This document shows, piece after piece, positions 60,391 to 64,000 of a stretch of DNA of 64,000 bases. The DNA is from Symbiodinium natans (lineage: Eukaryota > Sar > Dinophyceae > Suessiales > Symbiodiniaceae), in the NCBI GenBank assembly GCA_905221605.1, contig CAJNDS010001079.1, forward strand, positions 581,001 through 645,000, read 5' to 3'. A program made the translations under genes and the position numbers. The notes below the pieces were generated by a model, which saw nothing but the letters and a program-made list of their open reading frames with translations, was not told the origin of the DNA and did no database searches. Each line of letters starts with the position of its first letter. Positions within the stretch are counted from its first letter, which is position 1.

Positions 60391-61450
60391 ATGGGGATCT
60401 TTTCTTCAAGCCGCTTCCTGTGCTGCTTTGTGCTGCTGGCAGTGGTGACGAGCAACAGCTGGACGGAGCTTTCTCCTCCAAGTGGTCCGCCAACCACGAC
60501 CAGACACTCAATGTTGTGGGACAGCGCCGGCCAAGGACTTCTCATGTTTGGTGGGCAGGTGCAGCCGAGTAAGGCATTCGTCAACGACCTGTACTTCTAT
60601 AGTGTGAGCCTGAACACGTGGAGCTTGAAGTCCTCGACTCTGCGCCAGAGGGCCGACACCTTCACGCTGCTGTCATAGATGAGACAGCAAGGGTGATGTC
60701 TCTGGCGGATCGAAGCGGGAGCGTAGTTCAACAACCCCCAACAGCCTCTTCAGTGACTTGTTTCGCTACGATGTCGCCATGGACGCCTGGACTCAGCTGT
60801 CGAGCCACACGACTACGCGAGCACGCCATGCAGCAGCCTGGAATAGCAACTCGGACCGCATGATTGTGTATGGCGGAGAGGCCGATGACATGTGCTCAAC
60901 GACCTGTTGGAGTACGATGCTTCAGCCGACGCATGGAGCTCGCCCACTGTAACTGGAACCACTCCCGAGAGGGCGCCATACGGCCGCAGCTGTATGGGAC
61001 CCTGCAGCTGGTGTCTTGCTCATGTGCTGCGGAAGAGGAGTAGACCTAGTCTACAGCCCGTTTACGAACATCGCAGACACACGATACAACGATGTATGGA
61101 GCTGTGCCGATGGCTCAGGATGGACTCAGCTGCTGCAATCAGCAAGCTTTGAGCAACGATTTGGGGTTGGAGCTGTCTGGGATGGAGCCACGCGCTCGAT
61201 GATCGGGTACGGTGGGTACCGCGCGAACTACTTGGATACGGTGTTCTCCTACTCGAGCACAATGGGCACTTGTACACCATCGCCGGGGCTGGGCCGGGTG
61301 CAATGTCTGCCATTGCCGTGGCTTGGAATCCTGGCGCTTCCGAGCTCTACATGTTTGGAGGATACGGGCCCTCTTCGGGTGGCAATGATAAGCGTGGCGC
61401 TTGGACAGCACCCAGGATGTGCTGGTTGCTGCCTGCCCGAGCTTCGGAAT
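60391..61450 (+). pseudogene. Kelch-repeat protein, broken by multiple frameshifts
   Basis: Starts MGIFSSSRFLCCFVLLAVV, a signal peptide, followed by kelch motifs: SWTELSPPSG..RHSMLWDSAGQGLLMFGG, DLYFYSVSLNTWS, then (shifted) RHLHAAVIDETARV, (shifted) LFRYDVAMDAWTQL..RMIVYGGE, (shifted) LNDLLEYDASADAWSS, (shifted) NDVWSCADGSGWTQL..SMIGYGGY, (shifted) AWNPGASELYMFGGYG. At least five frame changes fall inside continuous homology and look like decay rather than introns. The product would have been an extracellular or luminal beta-propeller. Confidence 0.75.
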
Positions 61451-61620
61451 CCGCCTTTCTGCTTTTTGGGTGTCCGAGAGTTCTCCCGTGTTCTGCCGCT
61501 TGCGGGTTCGTCCCTCTTCGCATTCGCAAGGGGTGTTGTGGGGGAGGGGGTGGTGAAGGACGGCGAAGGATTTTGATCACTCATTCTCCTCTGAAGTCTA
61601 AACCCGAAGCAGCACCCACT

Positions 61621-62038
61621 CAGGTGATGTTGGCCCTTGTGCAGCAACGTCGCGTGATCGTCCGGGACTTCTGGACTTCTGAAATGAGGGCACGGCAGCT
61701 GCGCGTATGGCGCAGGAGGCAGCTGACCTTCTGGGCCCTTTGGTTTTCAATCTTTGCATTCTTTGTGCTTTGCATCTTGTCGTGTCTGGCTAACGTGGGC
61801 ACGCTCGATGCCGCCAAGTGGCTGGAAAGCACAGGCATGAGTGTTCTGCAAGACCTTGCTCTAAAGCCCATGCTCCTTGCAGTATGTCAAAGACAACGTC
61901 GCGCAGCAGCAGATACATCTGGACGAGGTGAACATCGCTTTCGTAGAAGACGCGCCGAGTGCAGATAGCCCACCCTCGCCAAGTTGTCTCGAAGAGACAG
62001 GCTCGGATGTCGGCAGCCTGCATGCCGATTGCTTTTAA
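61621..62038 (+). pseudogene. Transmembrane tail linked to the decayed kelch gene
   Basis: Reads QLRVWRRRQLTFWALWFSIF and continues with one strong membrane helix (FAFFVLCILSC), then WLESTGMSVLQDLALKPMLL. After one more frame change near 61884 it reads VKDNVAQQQIHLDEVNIAFV and ends with a stop at about 62038. The segment after the helix faintly resembles the S-x-x-Q-D-x-x-x-K-P linker of polycystin/REJ-type membrane proteins; that is a weak inference. Confidence 0.45.
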
Positions 62039-62084
62039 ATTCATACCTAAATTCATACCTAAATTCATACCTAAATTCATACCT
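62037..62084. repeat. 12-bp tandem repeat
   Basis: Four copies of AAATTCATACCT, overlapping the end of the decayed gene. Confidence 0.95.
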
Positions 62085-62293
62085 CCTTTTTGCTTGATAA
62101 ACATTTTCCAGACAGCCGCTGCAGAAGCAAAATTCGTTTTGAGACACACTCCCAACACTGGACCCCCAAATGCCTGAGTCCATAAAGCACTGCGCAACGA
62201 TAGCCCCCCCCCGGTCCCGCCATAACATGTGAGTAAATAAGCGTACAAACTTTGATTTTTTTCAAAGTAGTTTTTTGGCACCACGTCTGTATA

Positions 62294-62294
62294 C

Positions 62295-62319
<25 letters not shown>
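62294..62319. repeat. (AT)n microsatellite
   Basis: About twelve AT units between the decayed gene and the AT-rich satellite. Confidence 0.95.
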
Positions 62320-62325
<6 letters not shown>

Positions 62326-62402
62326 GGACCTTTATGTACTATGTTGCCACTGGTTTTCTTTTATATATCAAATATAAGAGTCATTTACACTCTTTTAATA
62401 TT

Positions 62403-63905
62403 TATGGAAGCAAACAAATTTAAATAATTGAATCAATTGAATTAATTGAATTCTTGGGGGATATCCAGAATTCAAATAATTTAATTAATTGAATTAATTG
62501 TATTCTGGGGGGGGCCCCAGAATTCAATTAATTCAATGAATTGAATTATTTGAATTCTGGGGCCCCCCCCAGAATTCAATTAATTCAATTCTTTGAATCT
62601 CTGACCTTGAGCCAGACCAATTGAATAATTCAATTAATTCAATTAATTCAATTAATTCAATTAATTCAATTAATTGAATTAATTGAATTCTGGGGCCTCC
62701 CCCAGAATTCAAATAATTCAATTAATTGAATTAATTGAATTCTGGGGCCTCTCCCAGAATACAATTAATTAAATTAATTGAACTAATTGAATTCTGGGGC
62801 CTCCCCCAGAATACAAATAATTTAATTAATTGAATTAATTGAATTAATTGAATTAATTGAATTATTTAAATGGTTTGGCTGAGGCCCGGGATCAAAGGAA
62901 TTAAAATAATTGAATTAATTGAATTCTGGGGCCACCCCCAGAATTCAATTAATTCAATTAATTGAATTCTTTGAATCTCTGGCCCTGAGCCAGACCAATT
63001 GAATAATTCAATTAATTCAATTAATTCAATTCATTCAATTAATTCAATTAATTGAATTAATTGAATTCTGGGGCCTCCCCCAGAATTCAAATAATTCAAT
63101 TAATTGAATTAATTGAATTCTGGGGCCTCTCCCAGAATACAATTAATTAAAGTAATTGAATTAATTGAATTCTGGGGCCTCCCCCAGAATACAAATAATT
63201 TAATTAATTGAATTAATTGAATTAATTGAATTAATTGAATTAATTGAATTATTTAAATGGTTTGGCTGAGGCCCGGGATCAAAGAATTTAAAATAATTGA
63301 ATTAATTGAATTCTGGGGCCTCCCCCAGAATTCAATTAATTCAATTAATTGAATTCTTTGAATCTCTGGCCCTGAGCCAGACCAATTTGAATAATTCAAT
63401 TAATTCAATTAATTTAATTAATTCAATTAATTAAATTAATTGAATTCTGGGGCCTCCCCCAGAATTCAAATAATTCAATTAGTTGAATTAATTGAATTCT
63501 GGGGCCTCTCCCAGAATACAATTAATTAAATTAATTGAATTAATTGAATTCTGGGGCCTCTCCCAGAATACAATGAATTAAATTAATTGAATTAATTGAA
63601 TTCTGGGGCCTCCCCCAGAATACAAATAATTTAATTAATTGAATTAATTGAATTAATTGAATTATTTAAATGGTTTGGCTGAGGCCCGGGATCAAAGGAA
63701 TTAAATTAATTGAATTAATTGAATTCTGGGGCCTCTCCCAGAATACAAATAATTCAATTAATTGAATTATTTGATTAAATTATTTAAATTGTCTGGCTAA
63801 GGCTACAATATTAAAGAAATTAAAATCATAGAATTATGTAAATTCTTGAGGAGGCACCAGAATTCAATTAATTCGAATAATTTAGTTATTTTAATTATTT
63901 AAATT
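62403..63905. repeat. AT-rich higher-order satellite with GC-rich palindromes
   Basis: Base units are AATTGAATT/AATTCAATT 9-mers punctuated by the hairpin TTCTGGGGCCTCCCCCAGAA. Higher-order copies of about 380-410 bp are marked by GAATCTCTGGCCCTGAGCCA (near 62595, 62973 and 63360) and TGGTTTGGCTGAGGCCCGGG (62871, 63259, 63671). No coding capacity; Ile/Glu/Leu ORFs are artefacts. Composition changes abruptly from the rest of the window. Confidence 0.95.
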
Positions 63906-64000
63906 TGTTTGTTAAAAGAGTGTATATGACTATATGTAGGTTTTCAGCTTAGCGCTATGCGGGGTTTACAGTTCTAGGTGTCTGGGCTTCTATTTCTTGA

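Noticed and set aside
62533-62721. Ile-Glu-Leu repeat ORF
   Set aside because: Translation of the AT-rich satellite.

Overview
The window looks like nuclear DNA of a dinoflagellate, probably a symbiodiniacean-like or other suessialean alga. Recognisable conserved proteins are cut into many short exons. Introns start with GC, GT or GA and end in AG, and almost every exon starts with G. Long stretches consist of the plant/alveolate-type telomeric heptamer TTTAGGG/CCCTAAA. No bacterial operon, rRNA, tRNA or CRISPR signal was seen. Exon models were built by eye from splice phase and family resemblance; no alignment or transcript was available.

All convincing genes lie on the + strand. (1) 1860-18855: DIS3/RRP44, the catalytic RNA-exosome nuclease, in 28 exons that join in frame to about 1025 codons (PIN, cold-shock, RNB and S1 parts). 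Its 3.3-kb intron 14 (8594-11866) holds two tandem DJ-1/PfpI-family genes. (2) 19.9-31 kb: scattered candidate exons of unknown gene(s), an Ala/Pro-rich membrane-anchored ORF and a TPR-RING ubiquitin-ligase-like gene. (3) 31075-43477: a frame-consistent 16-exon chain for an unrecognised helical (HEAT/ARM-like) protein. (4) 44604-58457: a RAD51-family recombinase paralogue (N-terminal helical domain, Walker A, Walker B, C-terminal strands) in about 17 exons, with an RCC1-repeat gene inside one intron. (5) 58617-59742: a small gene with a Lys-Thr-Glu repeat tail and a basic nuclear signal. (6) 60391-62038: a decayed kelch-repeat gene with at least five frameshifts and a transmembrane tail. (7) 62403-63905: an AT-rich higher-order satellite with GC-rich palindromes.

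The most striking property is how the telomere-like arrays are placed. Exons tend to sit between an upstream CCCTAAA array and a downstream TTTAGGG array, so many introns begin G-rich and end C-rich and their RNA could fold end to end. Different heptamer variants (CCCTGAA, CCCTCAA, CCCTAAG, CCCCTAAA, CCCCAAA) form separate homogeneous blocks. At least five short dispersed repeat families, some with terminal inverted repeats, lie in introns and spacers. Each long host gene also carries, or may carry, an unrelated gene inside an intron.
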